64,000 nucleotides of DNA from Acidiferrum sp963771295 (GTDB lineage Bacteria; Acidobacteriota; Terriglobia; Acidiferrales; UBA7541). A model generated the notes under the pieces. It was not told where the DNA came from. It saw nothing but the letters and a program-made list of their open reading frames with translations, and did not search any database. This document shows, piece after piece, positions 51,689 through 60,979 of the stretch. The stretch's first letter is position 1; each line of letters opens with the position of its first letter. The stretch is from assembly GCA_963771295.1 (NCBI GenBank), contig CAVYTB010000014.1:372001-436000 (forward strand). The letters run 5' to 3'. The position numbers and the translations under genes were made by a program.

Positions 51689-52627
51689 ATGCACGGGCTG
51701 TTCGAATTTCTGCTGCGACATGGGTACGTCTTGCTGCTGGGATGGGTGTTCGCCGAACAAGCGGGACTGCCCCTGCCATCCGTGCCATTGCTGCTCGCCG
51801 CGGGCGTTTTGGCGGGGACGGGCCGTCTGAACTTTGCGCTTTGCCTGTTGGCCAGCGTGCTCGCCGCCGTCAGCGCGGACACGATGTGGTATCGGCTTGG
51901 CCGGCTGAAGGGAATCAGGATACTTCAGTGGATTTGCAAGATTTCCCTGGAACCCGATTCGTGCGTGCGCCGCACCGAGGGAGTTTTCGAAAAATACGGC
52001 GCAAAATCCTTGCTGTTCGCGAAATTCCTACCCGGGCTGAACACCGTTGCTACACCACTTGCCGGCGTGTTTCACATGCGGCTGCGCCGGTTCCTGGTGT
52101 TCGATGTGCTGGGCGCCGTCATCTGGTCCGGCACCTTTCTCGGGCTGGGGTACAAGTTCAGCGAGCAGATTGAACGAATCGCGGAGAATTTGCGATTGGC
52201 GGGCGGCGAGGCCATGGCCGTCGCAATTGTTGGACTGGCCGGCTACATCACCTACAAGGTTCTTGCCCGCAAGAAATTCTTGAGAGACTTGCGGATTGCG
52301 CGAATTACCGTGGATGAGTTGAAAGAGAAACTCGACAGCGGCGAGCCGCTGACCATCGTGGATTTGCGGCACTCCATGGACTTCGAAGCCGATCCGGAAA
52401 CGATTCCCGGCGCGTACCGCGTGGATGCCAAGGATTTGGAGCAAAAAGGCAATACGTTGCCCCACGATCGCGACATCATTCTCTACTGTACTTGACCAAA
52501 CGAAGCCACCAGCGCCCGTGTGGCGCTGCTCTTACGAAGAAAAGGTATCCGCAGAATTCGCCCGCTGCAGGGCGGCTTGGAAGCGTGGAAAGATCGCGGC
52601 TACCCGATGGACACGCGCACCGCTTGA
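51689..52627 (+). CDS. DedA-rhodanese fusion with in-frame TGA at a Cys position (candidate selenoprotein)
   Basis: The N-terminal ~205 residues are a DedA-family membrane protein: RHGYVLLLGWVFAEQAGLPL, YGAKSLLFAKFLPGLNTVAT, then the helices ending ..GLAGYITYKVLARKKFLRDL. A rhodanese domain follows: ELKEKLDSGEPLTIVDLRHS, MDFEADPETIPGAYRVDAKD, then RDIILYCT and TGA at 52493-52495. Read through, the same frame goes on PNEATSARVALLLRRKGIRR, IRPLQGGLEAWKDRGYPMDT and stops at 52627. The TGA replaces the second Cys of the expected CTCPNEATS loop (codon 269). A hairpin at the correct distance follows. Under standard decoding the protein is truncated at 268 residues; with selenocysteine it is 312. 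Confidence 0.75.
52510..52528 (+). promoter_or_regulatory. Candidate SECIS hairpin in the DedA-rhodanese gene
   Basis: CAGCGCC-CGTGT-GGCGCTG: a perfect 7-bp stem with a 5-base loop containing GT. Its apical GT starts 23 bases after the in-frame TGA (52493-52495), within the range of bacterial SECIS elements. The stem also encodes SARVAL, so coding constraint alone may explain it. Confidence 0.5.
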
Positions 52628-52676
52628 GCATTAATGACAAGAATACTTCGGCCAAAATCCTAAAGGAGCACGAGTG

Positions 52677-53294
52677 ATGAGCATCAAAGTGCAGGTGATC
52701 TTCTACAGCATGTACGGCCACGTCTACAAAATGGCGCAGGCCGTGGAGGAAGGAGCCAAACAAGTACTGGGAGCTGAAGTGTCGTTGTACCAGGTAGCCG
52801 AACTCATGCCCGACGATGTGTTGGAAAAGTACGGCGCAAAAGCTGCGAAAGCCGCCTTTTCCAAAGTACCAATCGCCACCGTAGACCAACTGCCCGACGC
52901 GCACGCCATCATCTTTGGCACGCCAACGCGCTTCGGCAACATGGCGGCGCAGATGCGCAATTTTCTCGATCAGACGGGACCGCTATGGGCCAAAGGAGCA
53001 TTGATCGGAAAAATCGGCAGCGTGTTCGCTTCCACCGGGACGCAACACGGTGGTCAGGAAACCACGATCACGAGCTTCCACACCACGCTGTTGCATCAAG
53101 GAATGGTGATCGTCGGCGTGCCTTACAGCGAATCCGGCCTTATGCACATGGGCGACATTACCGGCGGCACTCCCTACGGCGCGACCACCATTGCGGGCTC
53201 GGATGGCTCGCGGCAACCCAGTGAGAACGAGCTGAAAATCGCGCGCTTCCAGGGAAAGCACGTGGCAGAGATCGCCACGAAGCTGTTCCGCTAA
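52677..53294 (+). CDS. wrbA: NAD(P)H:quinone oxidoreductase WrbA
   Basis: The 205-residue flavoprotein starts at ATG 52677 (AAAGGAG eight bases upstream). It has the flavodoxin-like VQVIFYSMYGHVYKMAQAVE, the DAHAIIFGTPTRFGNMAAQM loop, STGTQHGGQETTITSFHTTL and GTPYGATTIAGSDGSRQPSE. These motifs mark WrbA, which reduces quinones to hydroquinones by two electrons using FMN and NAD(P)H. It follows the DedA-rhodanese gene by 49 bases and is convergent with dcd. Confidence 0.92.
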   Translation: MSIKVQVIFYSMYGHVYKMAQAVEEGAKQVLGAEVSLYQVAELMPDDVLEKYGAKAAKAAFSKVPIATVDQLPDAHAIIFGTPTRFGNMAAQMRNFLDQTGPLWAKGALIGKIGSVFASTGTQHGGQETTITSFHTTLLHQGMVIVGVPYSESGLMHMGDITGGTPYGATTIAGSDGSRQPSENELKIARFQGKHVAEIATKLFR

Positions 53295-53315
53295 ACGATA
53301 CCGCGAAGCGCGACG

Positions 53316-53870
53316 TTAGAGACGCGGCAACACGATGCCGCCTTGCGCCTGGTACTTCCCTTTTTTGTCTTTGTAGCTGACTTCACAGTCTTCGTCGCTT
53401 TCAAAGAAGAGCACCTGGCACAGGCCTTCGTTGGCGTAAATCTTTGCGGGCAACGGCGTAGTGTTGCTGATTTCCAGCGTCACGAAGCCTTCCCACTCCG
53501 GCTCAAACGGCGTCACGTTCACGATGATGCCGCACCGCGCATACGTCGATTTTCCCAAGCAAATTGTGAGCACGTTGCGCGGAATCCGGAAATACTCGAT
53601 GGAGCGCGCCAACGCGAACGAATTGGGAGGAATCAAACAAGTGTCGCCCTTGTAGTCCACCAGCGAACGCGGATCGAAATGCTTCGGATCCACGATGGTG
53701 CTGTTCACATTTGTGAAAATACGGAACTCGTCGGCAACTCGAATGTCGTAGCCATACGAAGACACGCCGTAACTGATCACTCCTTCTCGAACCTGCCGGT
53801 CGGTAAATGGCTCGATCATCTTGTGCTCCAGCGCCATCCGGCGAATCCACTTGTCTGGCTTAACGGACAT
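53316..53870 (-). CDS. dcd: dCTP deaminase
   Basis: The 184-residue enzyme converts dCTP to dUTP, feeding dTMP synthesis. From ATG 53870 (AGGAGG six bases upstream) it reads MSVKPDKWIRRMALEHKMIE, SSYGYDIRVADEFRIFTNVN, LGKSTYARCGIIVNVTPFEP, with EGFVTLEISNTTPLPAKIYA, NEGLCQVLFFESDE as the C-terminal half of the trimeric beta-barrel. The catalytic Ser and Glu lie in the GKSTYAR and LEISN parts. It is divergent from the HU-like gene. Confidence 0.95.
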   Translation of the reverse strand: MSVKPDKWIRRMALEHKMIEPFTDRQVREGVISYGVSSYGYDIRVADEFRIFTNVNSTIVDPKHFDPRSLVDYKGDTCLIPPNSFALARSIEYFRIPRNVLTICLGKSTYARCGIIVNVTPFEPEWEGFVTLEISNTTPLPAKIYANEGLCQVLFFESDEDCEVSYKDKKGKYQAQGGIVLPRL

Positions 53871-53941
53871 CCATATCCTCCTGTAAGGGGAACGAAAAAG
53901 GTGTAATCTCAAAAGAGAAAGTGTAGTTGAGGCGACACGTC

Positions 53942-53970
53942 TTGACAACCCGGGCTGCAGCCTCTAGCAT
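53942..53970 (+). promoter_or_regulatory. Sigma-70-type promoter of the HU-like gene
   Basis: TTGACA (53942-53947), 17-base spacer, TAGCAT (53965-53970). The expected start near 53977 is 19 bases before the GTG at 53996, with GGAGG between. Confidence 0.6.
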
Positions 53971-53995
53971 CGGGCCACGGAATCTGGAGGGTGGT

Positions 53996-54292
53996 GTGAT
54001 CAAGCTCGATATCGTAAACGCGGTCGTGGCAAAGACCAACATCAGCCGCACCAAGGCGGAGCAAGCCGTCGAGACGGTCTTCGAATCGCTGAAGAACGCC
54101 ATGGGCCGCGGCCAGCGCATTGAGTTGCGCAAATTTGGCGTGTTCAGTGTGAAGCCGCGCAAAACCGGCATCGGCCGTAATCCGCGTACCGGAGAAGAAG
54201 TCAGCATTCCTCCGGGCAAAGCCGTGCGCTTCAAGCCAGGAAAAGAACTTCAGGGACTGGAAGATACGACAGCCACGAGCGAAACCAAGTAG
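53996..54292 (+). CDS. HU/IHF-family DNA-binding protein
   Basis: From GTG 53996 the product is 98 residues: KLDIVNAVVAKTNISRTKAE, QAVETVFESLKNAMGRGQRI, ELRKFGVFSVKPRKTGIGRN, PRTGEEVSIPPGKAVRFKPG. This is the standard HU/IHF dimer fold with the DNA-binding arm (RKTGIGRNPRTGEEV). GGAGG lies five bases upstream. It bends DNA and organises the nucleoid. The upstream in-frame codons lie in the promoter and are not used. It is followed six bases later by the M50 protease gene. Confidence 0.94.
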   Translation: MIKLDIVNAVVAKTNISRTKAEQAVETVFESLKNAMGRGQRIELRKFGVFSVKPRKTGIGRNPRTGEEVSIPPGKAVRFKPGKELQGLEDTTATSETK

Positions 54293-54298
54293 AACTTC

Positions 54299-55285
54299 GT
54301 GTCAACACCGGAAACAGAGCAGCGCGCTCCCGCTTATCTGGAGCCGCCCGTATGGACCACCTTTTCTTCCCGCGGCACGTATTTCGCCGCCATTCCTCCG
54401 CATCCTTCCACCCGTTCCCTGATCCTGGCATCGGGCTTATTTCTGCTGACGCTGCTCACTTCCCTTCTGGCGGGAACGCATTTCGCCGCGGCCTACGCGC
54501 AAAATCAAGCCGCGTCGCTTGACGCCTTTTTTGAAACTTTCAAGCTCTTGTACCGCAACCCTACCGCGCTTCTGGCCGGCTTGCCATTCGCCATCACTCT
54601 CCTTGGCGTTCTGTTGGTGCATGAACTGGGGCATTATTTTGCCTGCCGGCACCATCACATCCGTTCCAGCTACCCATTTTTCATTCCCGCGCCTACGCTC
54701 ATCGGCACGTTCGGCGCGTTCATTCTGATTCGCTCGCCGATCCGCTCGAAGCGCGCGCTATTCGATGTGGGAGCTTCCGGACCACTCGTTGGATTCGCCG
54801 TCGCGCTGCCGGCGCTGGCCTACGGAGTGCTTCACGCCAAGGTGGTTCCCACCTTGGGCAGTGATGGCAATGCGGATTTAATTTTCGGCGTGCCGCTGAT
54901 TTTGAAACTCGTGGCAGCCGTGATTCAGCCCAACGCTCACGCAGCAGATTTGCTGTTGCATCCCGTCGGCCGAGCCGCTTGGGTCGGGTTGTTCGCCACC
55001 GCGTTGAATCTGCTTCCGGTGGGCCAGTTGGACGGCGGCCACATTCTGCGCTCCGTGAGCCCGCGCGCGCATAGGGTAGTTTCGCTGCTGCTCCCCATAA
55101 TCCTGGTGGTGCTGGGCGTATACGTGTGGCGCGGCTGGCTGCTCTGGGCGGCGATTCTGCTGGGCCTACGATTCCTGCGCACCGCCCCGATTTACGACCC
55201 TACGCCTTTGGATCCCAATCGCCGCATGGGCGCGCTGATTGCCCTGCTGGTGTTTGTGCTGTGCTTTATGCCCAGCCCGTTGTAG
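54299..55285 (+). CDS. Site-2 protease (M50 family) membrane metalloprotease
   Basis: The 328-residue protein has about seven membrane helices. The zinc motif is VLLVHELGHYFACRHH (HExxH) and the second motif is VGQLDGGHILRSVSP (LDGG). The gap between them holds the conserved GPLVGFAVALP strand. Such enzymes cut membrane-embedded substrates. This one is of the short, PDZ-free type, so its substrate is unknown. The start is GTG 54299. Confidence 0.9.
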   Translation: MSTPETEQRAPAYLEPPVWTTFSSRGTYFAAIPPHPSTRSLILASGLFLLTLLTSLLAGTHFAAAYAQNQAASLDAFFETFKLLYRNPTALLAGLPFAITLLGVLLVHELGHYFACRHHHIRSSYPFFIPAPTLIGTFGAFILIRSPIRSKRALFDVGASGPLVGFAVALPALAYGVLHAKVVPTLGSDGNADLIFGVPLILKLVAAVIQPNAHAADLLLHPVGRAAWVGLFATALNLLPVGQLDGGHILRSVSPRAHRVVSLLLPIILVVLGVYVWRGWLLWAAILLGLRFLRTAPIYDPTPLDPNRRMGALIALLVFVLCFMPSPL

Positions 55286-55315
55286 CAAGACTACTCCCGT
55301 TTTCGCAGAGGCAGA

Positions 55316-56689
55316 ATGCCTGAACAGGCCAAACACCAACTTGCGCGCATCCTTCGAGAACGCGACTTGCTCCTTCTATTTGTCGGCTCCGTCATCGGCT
55401 CCGGCATTTTCCTCACCCCGGCGCTGATCTTGCGGCGAGTCGGCGGGTCTGTCGGCGCTTCGCTGTTGGTTTGGCTCCTCGGTGGCCTGCTCTCCTTACT
55501 CGGCGCGCTCACCTATGCCGAACTAGCCGCCACGAACCCGGAGTCTGGCGGATTGTATTGCTACATCCGAGACGGTTTCGGCAGGTTGCCCGCCTTCCTG
55601 TACGGCTGGTGCCTATTCCTGGTAATTGCCAGCGCAACAATCGGTGCACTGGCCCACGCATTCACAAAATATCTGCAAGAAATTATTCCACTAACTTCAA
55701 CGCAGGCGTCGCTCGTTCTGGTGTTGATGATCGCCGTCGTGACTGCCGTCAACATTTGGGGCACGCGCAAGAGTTCTGATTTGCAGAACGTGACGACGCT
55801 GATCAAGGTCGGCATCATCCTGGTGCTCGGCGCGGTTCTGCTGGTGCTCGGATTTCTGCATGGCCATCACGCCGGTGAACTCACCGCCGCCACTGGCTCG
55901 ACGCTGCACGGCTTCGACCTGCTTTCCGGAATCGGCTTCGCCATGATTTCCGTGCTGTGGGCTTATGAAGGTTGGCAATTCGGAACCTACAGCGCCGGAG
56001 AGGTGAAAGACCCGCAGCGCAACTTTCCGCGGGCGTTCCTTGCCGGATCGCTGCTGCTCGCTGGCCTGTATCTGTTTGCCGTTGTGGCTTACCTGGTCGC
56101 GTTAGGACCGAAGGTCGCCGCAACAAGCGACACCATCGCAGCCGCCGCGGCAACCACGGTGCTCGGTCCATGGGCCGGGAAACTGGTGGCCGCGGCGATT
56201 CTCATCTCCACATTCAGTTCCGCAAATAGCGTTATGCTCACCGCTCCGCGCGTGTATTTCGCCATGGCCAACGATAAACTATTTTTCAAAAAGTTCGCGG
56301 AGGTTCATCCGCGCTTTGGCACGCCAGCGGCAGCTGTCTTGGCATTGGGCTTGTGGTCCTGCGTTCTGGCGCTGGCGGGAGGATTTGCCAAACTCGCCGA
56401 CAGCGTCATCTTCATCGGCTGGATCTTTTACGGATTGGGAGCCGCCGCCATTTTCCCGATACGCCGTGCCAACAAAGGAAAGCAAATCCCCTATCGAGTG
56501 CCCGGCTATCCAGTGACGCCGCTGCTGTTTGTGTTGGCCGCGCTCGCGCTCGTCGGCAACGCCATCTATGCCGCAGTGAAGGATCCCCACGAGTTCACTT
56601 ACTTGCTGGCGGCATTGGGATTGATGCTGCTCGGCCTGCCGGGTTATTTTTTCTGGAGCCGCCAGCAAGCGCGCAATTCTGAAAAGTAA
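55316..56689 (+). CDS. APC-family amino acid permease
   Basis: The 457-residue protein has twelve membrane helices in the APC pattern: FVGSVIGSGIFLTPALILRR, RVGGSVGASLLVWLLGGLLS, TYAELAATNPESGGLYCYIR, ISVLWAYEGWQFGTYSAGEV, then the C-terminal PIRRANKGKQIPYRVPGYPV. The GSGIF motif in helix 1 and GALTYAEL are characteristic of amino acid transporters. Substrate specificity is not evident. Its stop abuts the priA stop (convergent, no gap). Confidence 0.9.
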   Translation: MPEQAKHQLARILRERDLLLLFVGSVIGSGIFLTPALILRRVGGSVGASLLVWLLGGLLSLLGALTYAELAATNPESGGLYCYIRDGFGRLPAFLYGWCLFLVIASATIGALAHAFTKYLQEIIPLTSTQASLVLVLMIAVVTAVNIWGTRKSSDLQNVTTLIKVGIILVLGAVLLVLGFLHGHHAGELTAATGSTLHGFDLLSGIGFAMISVLWAYEGWQFGTYSAGEVKDPQRNFPRAFLAGSLLLAGLYLFAVVAYLVALGPKVAATSDTIAAAAATTVLGPWAGKLVAAAILISTFSSANSVMLTAPRVYFAMANDKLFFKKFAEVHPRFGTPAAAVLALGLWSCVLALAGGFAKLADSVIFIGWIFYGLGAAAIFPIRRANKGKQIPYRVPGYPVTPLLFVLAALALVGNAIYAAVKDPHEFTYLLAALGLMLLGLPGYFFWSRQQARNSEK

Positions 56690-59137
56690 TCACAGCAACG
56701 ACAGCGGGTCCATATCGACAAGCACTGCGGTCTGCGGAATCTCGTTGGCATCGCAAAACGATAGCGCCCCGCTCAAAAGCTTCGTCAGTAAAGACCGCTT
56801 CGTCGATTTCAGCAGAAACTGGTAGCGATGCTCTTTCTTCAGCCGTGCCAGCGGCGCCGAGGCGGGACCCAGCACGCGCACTCCTTTGCCGTCATGGGGA
56901 GAAAAATATTCGCTCAAACGCCGCGACCAGCGAATCGCATTTTCCAGGTTGGTATTTCGCACAATCACATTCGCCAGCGAGCTGAACGGCGGATAGCCCA
57001 TCAGCCGGCGAAAGTTCAACTCTCGCTCATAAAATGATAAATAGTCCTGGCGTACCGCGTCCTGGATCGCGTAATGCTCCGGGTAAAACGTCTGGATCAG
57101 CACACTCCCGGGCAATTCACCGCGGCCGGCGCGACCGGCGACCTGCGTGAGCAACTGGAAGGTGCGTTCCGCTGCGCGAAAATCCGGGAGGCTCAGCGAA
57201 GAATCCGCTGAGACCACGCCGACCAGCGTGACGCGCTGGAAATCGTGGCCCTTGGCGAGCATCTGTGTGCCCACCAGGATGTCCAGCGCGCCGCCGGCAA
57301 ATGCGCCCAGTGTTTCCTGATACTGCTGCTTGGTACGCGCCGCATCTCGGTCCAGCCGGGCAATTCGCGCACCCGGAAATTCCTTTCGTAGCCGTTCCTC
57401 GAGATGCTCCGAACCTTCGCCAAAAAAGTACACATACTTCGAATCGCACTTGGGACAAGTCTTCGGCACTGGCTGAATCGACCCGCAGTAGTGGCATTCC
57501 AGGCGATTGCGGCTTTTATGGTGCGTCATCGAAATGCTGCAATTGACGCACTGCACTGAAGCGCCGCAACTTCGGCACAGCACCGACCACGAATAGCCGC
57601 GCCGGTTGATCAGCACCAGCGCCTGAGTGTGAAACTCCAGGCACTCCGCGATGCCGTCGTGAAGCGTTTTCGAGATGGGACTGGTCTGAAAGGTCTGCGC
57701 AAAATCGTGGCGCAAGTCGACAATCTCCACCGAAGCCAGCGAGCGGTTTTCCACGCGCGTGGCAATGGTCAGCAACTCGTATTTGCCGTTTACTGCGTTG
57801 TGATACGTTTCCAGCGACGGAGTCGCGGAACCCAGCAGCGCCGCTGCACTTTCCAGCTTGGCCCGCACGATGGCCACGTCGCGCCCGTGATACCGCGGAG
57901 TTTCCTCCTGCTTGTAGCTGTTTTCCTGCTCCTCATCGACAATGATCAACCCGAGATTTTCTACTGGCGCGAAAATCGCAGAACGCGTTCCTACCACCAC
58001 GCGCGCCTGCCCGTTGCGCACACGCCACCATTCCCGCGCGCGCTCAACGTCGCTCAGCGCCGAATGCAATACCGCCACGCCTTCGAAATGCGCGCCAAAC
58101 CATGCGCGACACTGCCGCCCAACCCACAACGTCAGCGCGATTTCCGGCACCAGCACCAAAGCGGTTTTTCCTCGCGCCAGCGCTTCCTGCACACTGCGCA
58201 GGTACACCTCCGTTTTTCCGCTGCCCGTGACCCCGTGCAGCAGCAGCACGCCAAACTCGCCAAGTTCGAAGCGCGAGCGAACGGCGCCAAATGCCCGCTC
58301 CTGCGCTTCGTTCAGGGAATGCGCCGGTGGAATGTATCCGGCGTCGAAGGGATCTTCCGCCGGGTCAATCGCTTCTTCCCAACTCTCCAGCAACGCATCG
58401 CGCAACATTCGCTCAACAACAGCGCGCGAAAGCTCCGCCAACTTCAGCAACTTGGCCAGGGGCAACGGCCCGCGCTCCGTCGTCAGCAGCAAGCGCACTC
58501 GCTCTTCCTTCTCGCCAAGTTGCCCGGAAGAGTCTTGCGGTCCTCTCCACGCCACGATCCGTTGCGTCTTGCGCTTCCGGCCCTGCATACTCTCGCGAAT
58601 TTCCAGAAAGCCGCGCCGTTGCAGCCGCTGCAAATCTTCTTGCACGATGCCGAATTTCCCGAAGGAACCCAGCAGCGCATTGCCCTTCTTCTCGCTGAGC
58701 TTGCGTAGGAGATCCACTTGCTGCACCGAAAGGTCTGTCAGCGTTTTTCTCACTTGTAAGTCACCGACAAGCGTTCGCCCGGCTTCGGTCAACACCATCT
58801 CGCGACGCAGCGACAAGTCCGTGACCGGCGGCAGCATGGCGCGAAACACTTCTCCGATGGGCGCCAGGTAATAGCCGGCAATCCAGTGGCCGAGTTCGAT
58901 GAGCTTAGGCGTGAGGGCCGGAAGAAGATCGAGCACTTTGCTGATTTCGCGGATCTTCGTGCCTTCGGGCAGCGTTTCCACCATTTCCACAACCACGCCA
59001 ACGAGCGACTTCTTCCGGAAGGGCGCAAGCACGCGACTGCCAGGCAGCACTTGTCCCCGCAACGCCTCAGGAACGGCGTAAGTGAATGTCGTGCGCAGCG
59101 GCACCGGCAGAGCAACGTTGCAGTAAGGAGAGGACAT
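56690..59137 (-). CDS. priA: Primosomal protein N' (replication restart helicase PriA)
   Basis: The 815-residue superfamily 2 helicase restarts stalled replication forks. Its N-terminal DNA-binding domain begins MSSPYCNVALPVPLRTTFTY. The Walker A is LHGVTGSGKTEVYLRSVQEA, the DEAH-like motif is LGLIIVDEEQENSYKQ, and four zinc pairs follow (VLCRSCGASVQCVNC, LECHYCG, CPKCDSKY). Motifs V and VI (DILVGTQMLAKGHDFQRVTL; QVAGRAGRGELPGSVLIQTF) are intact. Length is typical. It is followed on the same strand by nothing for 2 kb; the EamA gene upstream overlaps only by a frameshift artefact. Confidence 0.96.
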   Translation of the reverse strand: MSSPYCNVALPVPLRTTFTYAVPEALRGQVLPGSRVLAPFRKKSLVGVVVEMVETLPEGTKIREISKVLDLLPALTPKLIELGHWIAGYYLAPIGEVFRAMLPPVTDLSLRREMVLTEAGRTLVGDLQVRKTLTDLSVQQVDLLRKLSEKKGNALLGSFGKFGIVQEDLQRLQRRGFLEIRESMQGRKRKTQRIVAWRGPQDSSGQLGEKEERVRLLLTTERGPLPLAKLLKLAELSRAVVERMLRDALLESWEEAIDPAEDPFDAGYIPPAHSLNEAQERAFGAVRSRFELGEFGVLLLHGVTGSGKTEVYLRSVQEALARGKTALVLVPEIALTLWVGRQCRAWFGAHFEGVAVLHSALSDVERAREWWRVRNGQARVVVGTRSAIFAPVENLGLIIVDEEQENSYKQEETPRYHGRDVAIVRAKLESAAALLGSATPSLETYHNAVNGKYELLTIATRVENRSLASVEIVDLRHDFAQTFQTSPISKTLHDGIAECLEFHTQALVLINRRGYSWSVLCRSCGASVQCVNCSISMTHHKSRNRLECHYCGSIQPVPKTCPKCDSKYVYFFGEGSEHLEERLRKEFPGARIARLDRDAARTKQQYQETLGAFAGGALDILVGTQMLAKGHDFQRVTLVGVVSADSSLSLPDFRAAERTFQLLTQVAGRAGRGELPGSVLIQTFYPEHYAIQDAVRQDYLSFYERELNFRRLMGYPPFSSLANVIVRNTNLENAIRWSRRLSEYFSPHDGKGVRVLGPASAPLARLKKEHRYQFLLKSTKRSLLTKLLSGALSFCDANEIPQTAVLVDMDPLSLL

Positions 59138-59212
59138 CCCGCGTGTAGTGTAACAGTAGCGGCGAATGACAAAAAAATCGCGTGGCGCGCTTGTGTAAAA
59201 CTTCGCGCAGCT

Positions 59213-60096
59213 TCAGCGGCTGATGAGCACCACGCCCGCAAAAATCGCTGTGATCCCCAGCCACTGCCAGCGCGAAATGTGCCCCCCCACAGGATCGCCG
59301 CCAGCGCCACGGTTACCGCTCCATAAAGTGAGGCTAGCACGCTGACCACAGAAACCTGCTCGTGCTGCATGCCATAGTTATTGAATACGTACGCGCTGGT
59401 ATCGAGCAAGCCCACGGCGAAGATCCACGGTACATCTTTGTTCGAAGGCGGTGCCATGGAACGGCGCGACACCAAAATCACGAGAAGCGTTGCGCAGACG
59501 CTCGTTGCTCGAATCGTCCAGACGGAAGGCGCCGCTCCCAACGCGGGCACCACGCGGATGCCAAGCAACCAGAACATCACTCCGAAGCCTACGGCAGAAA
59601 GAAGTGCCCAACCCACACCCAGGTTTTTCTTGCCCGGATGCGCTTTCTCGTCCAGCGGATTTGCATCCTCGGGGATTTTTTCTCCACCCGCCACCAGCAC
59701 CACTCCAACGATCGTCAATACGATTCCTGCAAGTCGCACCAGCGTGAGTCGCTCGCCCGTGAACATCGACAGCAACAGTGTGAGCACGGGATAGCTTGCG
59801 GAGAGCGGCGCGACAATCGACATCTTGCCGATTTCAAACGAACGATACAGCGCCAGCGTCGAAACCGTGTTCACACAACCCGCCGAGATGCCCCAAGCCC
59901 ACGGCCGCCCTCCCGAGCCGTCTGCCAGATGTCCCCAACCGCCGAGTTGCGGCATCACGAGCGTCAGCAGCAGGCAACCGAACGCCTGCATGTACAGCAT
60001 GGTGCGGAATGTGCCGATCTTGCGCGTGGCGAATCGCGCGAAAAGGCCCGCGCTTCCCCAACACAGCGCGGTCGCTAACCCCACCAGGATTCCCAT
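59213..60096 (-). pseudogene. EamA/DMT-family transporter with a frameshift in a G7 run
   Basis: The product has eight to ten helices: MGILVGLATALCWGSAGLFA, GISAGCVNTVSTLALYRSFE, VAPLSASYPVLTLLLSMFTG, GVGWALLSAVGFGVMFWLLG, VGLLDTSAYVFNNYGMQHEQ. After LAAILWGG it should continue as HISRWQWLGITAIFAGVVLI, SR, which is found one base out of frame and stops at 59213. The join is a run of seven G residues (C7 on the plus strand, 59282-59288); eight would restore the frame. As written the protein runs into nonsense to 58789. It may be an assembly error or real variation. Confidence 0.75.
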
Positions 60097-60105
60097 GTTG
60101 TGATT

Positions 60106-60972
60106 CTACGATTTGTTTTTCTTCGGAACTTGCAGGCCCAGTTCCGCCATGACCTTCTGCAGGTCTTTCCAGACTTCGCCCTTGGCGTCGGGGTTTCTCA
60201 GCAAATACGCGGGATGATACGTGGCCAGCAGTTTGCGTCCACGCCATTGCAGCCATTCCCCGCGAAATTGTGAAATACCCCGCGTGGTTTCCAGCAACGT
60301 TTTCGCCGCCACTGCGCCCAGGCAGACAATCACTTTCGGCTGAATCACATCGATCTGGCGCAGCAAGTAAGGCGAGCAGGTGGTGACCTCGTCCGGCTCG
60401 GGTGCGCGATTCTCTGGCGGCCGGCATTTCACCACGTTGCAGATGTACACATCTTTGCGCTGCAAGCCCATCGCTTCAATCATCTGCGTCAGCAGTTTTC
60501 CCGCGCGGCCAACGAATGGCAGGCCTTGCATATCTTCATCGGCGCCGGGGCCTTCCCCAATGAACACCAGTTCGGCCTTGGGACTTCCGTCGCCGAACAC
60601 AATCTTGTGACGGCCCTTGTGCAGCTTGCAGCGCGTGCATTCGCCAATGTCTTCGCGAATCTTCAGCAGCGTGTCGCCCTCCACTTTGCTAACCGATTCG
60701 AAGAGAGACGGCCCAGTGGGCGGCGGCAAGATGTCGCGCAACGGCGTGGACGTTTTCTGCGGCTCAAGCTTGGGCTTCGGCGCGCTTTTCGGCAAAGAAC
60801 TCTCCTCGATCACAGGGATGGGTGAAGACGTCACGGCCAGCGCAGCAGGGCTGGCCCCGGAATTCAACGCCGCGGCGCGCTCACGGTAAAACAAACGGAT
60901 GCCAAGATCTTCGTAATAGCGAAGGCGCGCTTCAATCTTCTTCTGCAAGGATTCAGGAATACGCTCGGCCAT
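60106..60972 (-). CDS. Uracil-DNA glycosylase (family 4/5 type, Fe-S)
   Basis: From ATG 60972 the protein has 288 residues. The N-terminal 90 residues are variable; the catalytic core has the iron-sulphur cysteines Cys112-x2-Cys115 (ECTRCKLHKG), the motif LVFIGEGPGADEDMQGLPFV, YICNVVKCRPPENRAPEPDE and VIVCLGAVAAKTLLETTRGI. It ends LLATYHPAYLLRNPDAKGEV. These are features of thermophile-type UDGs that remove uracil from DNA. The start follows the coaBC stop by seven bases; a longer start at 61044 is less likely. Confidence 0.88.
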   Translation of the reverse strand: MAERIPESLQKKIEARLRYYEDLGIRLFYRERAAALNSGASPAALAVTSSPIPVIEESSLPKSAPKPKLEPQKTSTPLRDILPPPTGPSLFESVSKVEGDTLLKIREDIGECTRCKLHKGRHKIVFGDGSPKAELVFIGEGPGADEDMQGLPFVGRAGKLLTQMIEAMGLQRKDVYICNVVKCRPPENRAPEPDEVTTCSPYLLRQIDVIQPKVIVCLGAVAAKTLLETTRGISQFRGEWLQWRGRKLLATYHPAYLLRNPDAKGEVWKDLQKVMAELGLQVPKKNKS

Positions 60973-60979
60973 GGTTCGG

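Noticed and set aside
58789..59212. C-terminal extension of the EamA frame
   Set aside because: The sequence after the G7 run is antisense-phase priA sequence with Cys/Arg/Ser-rich composition. The real end is at 59213 in the other frame.
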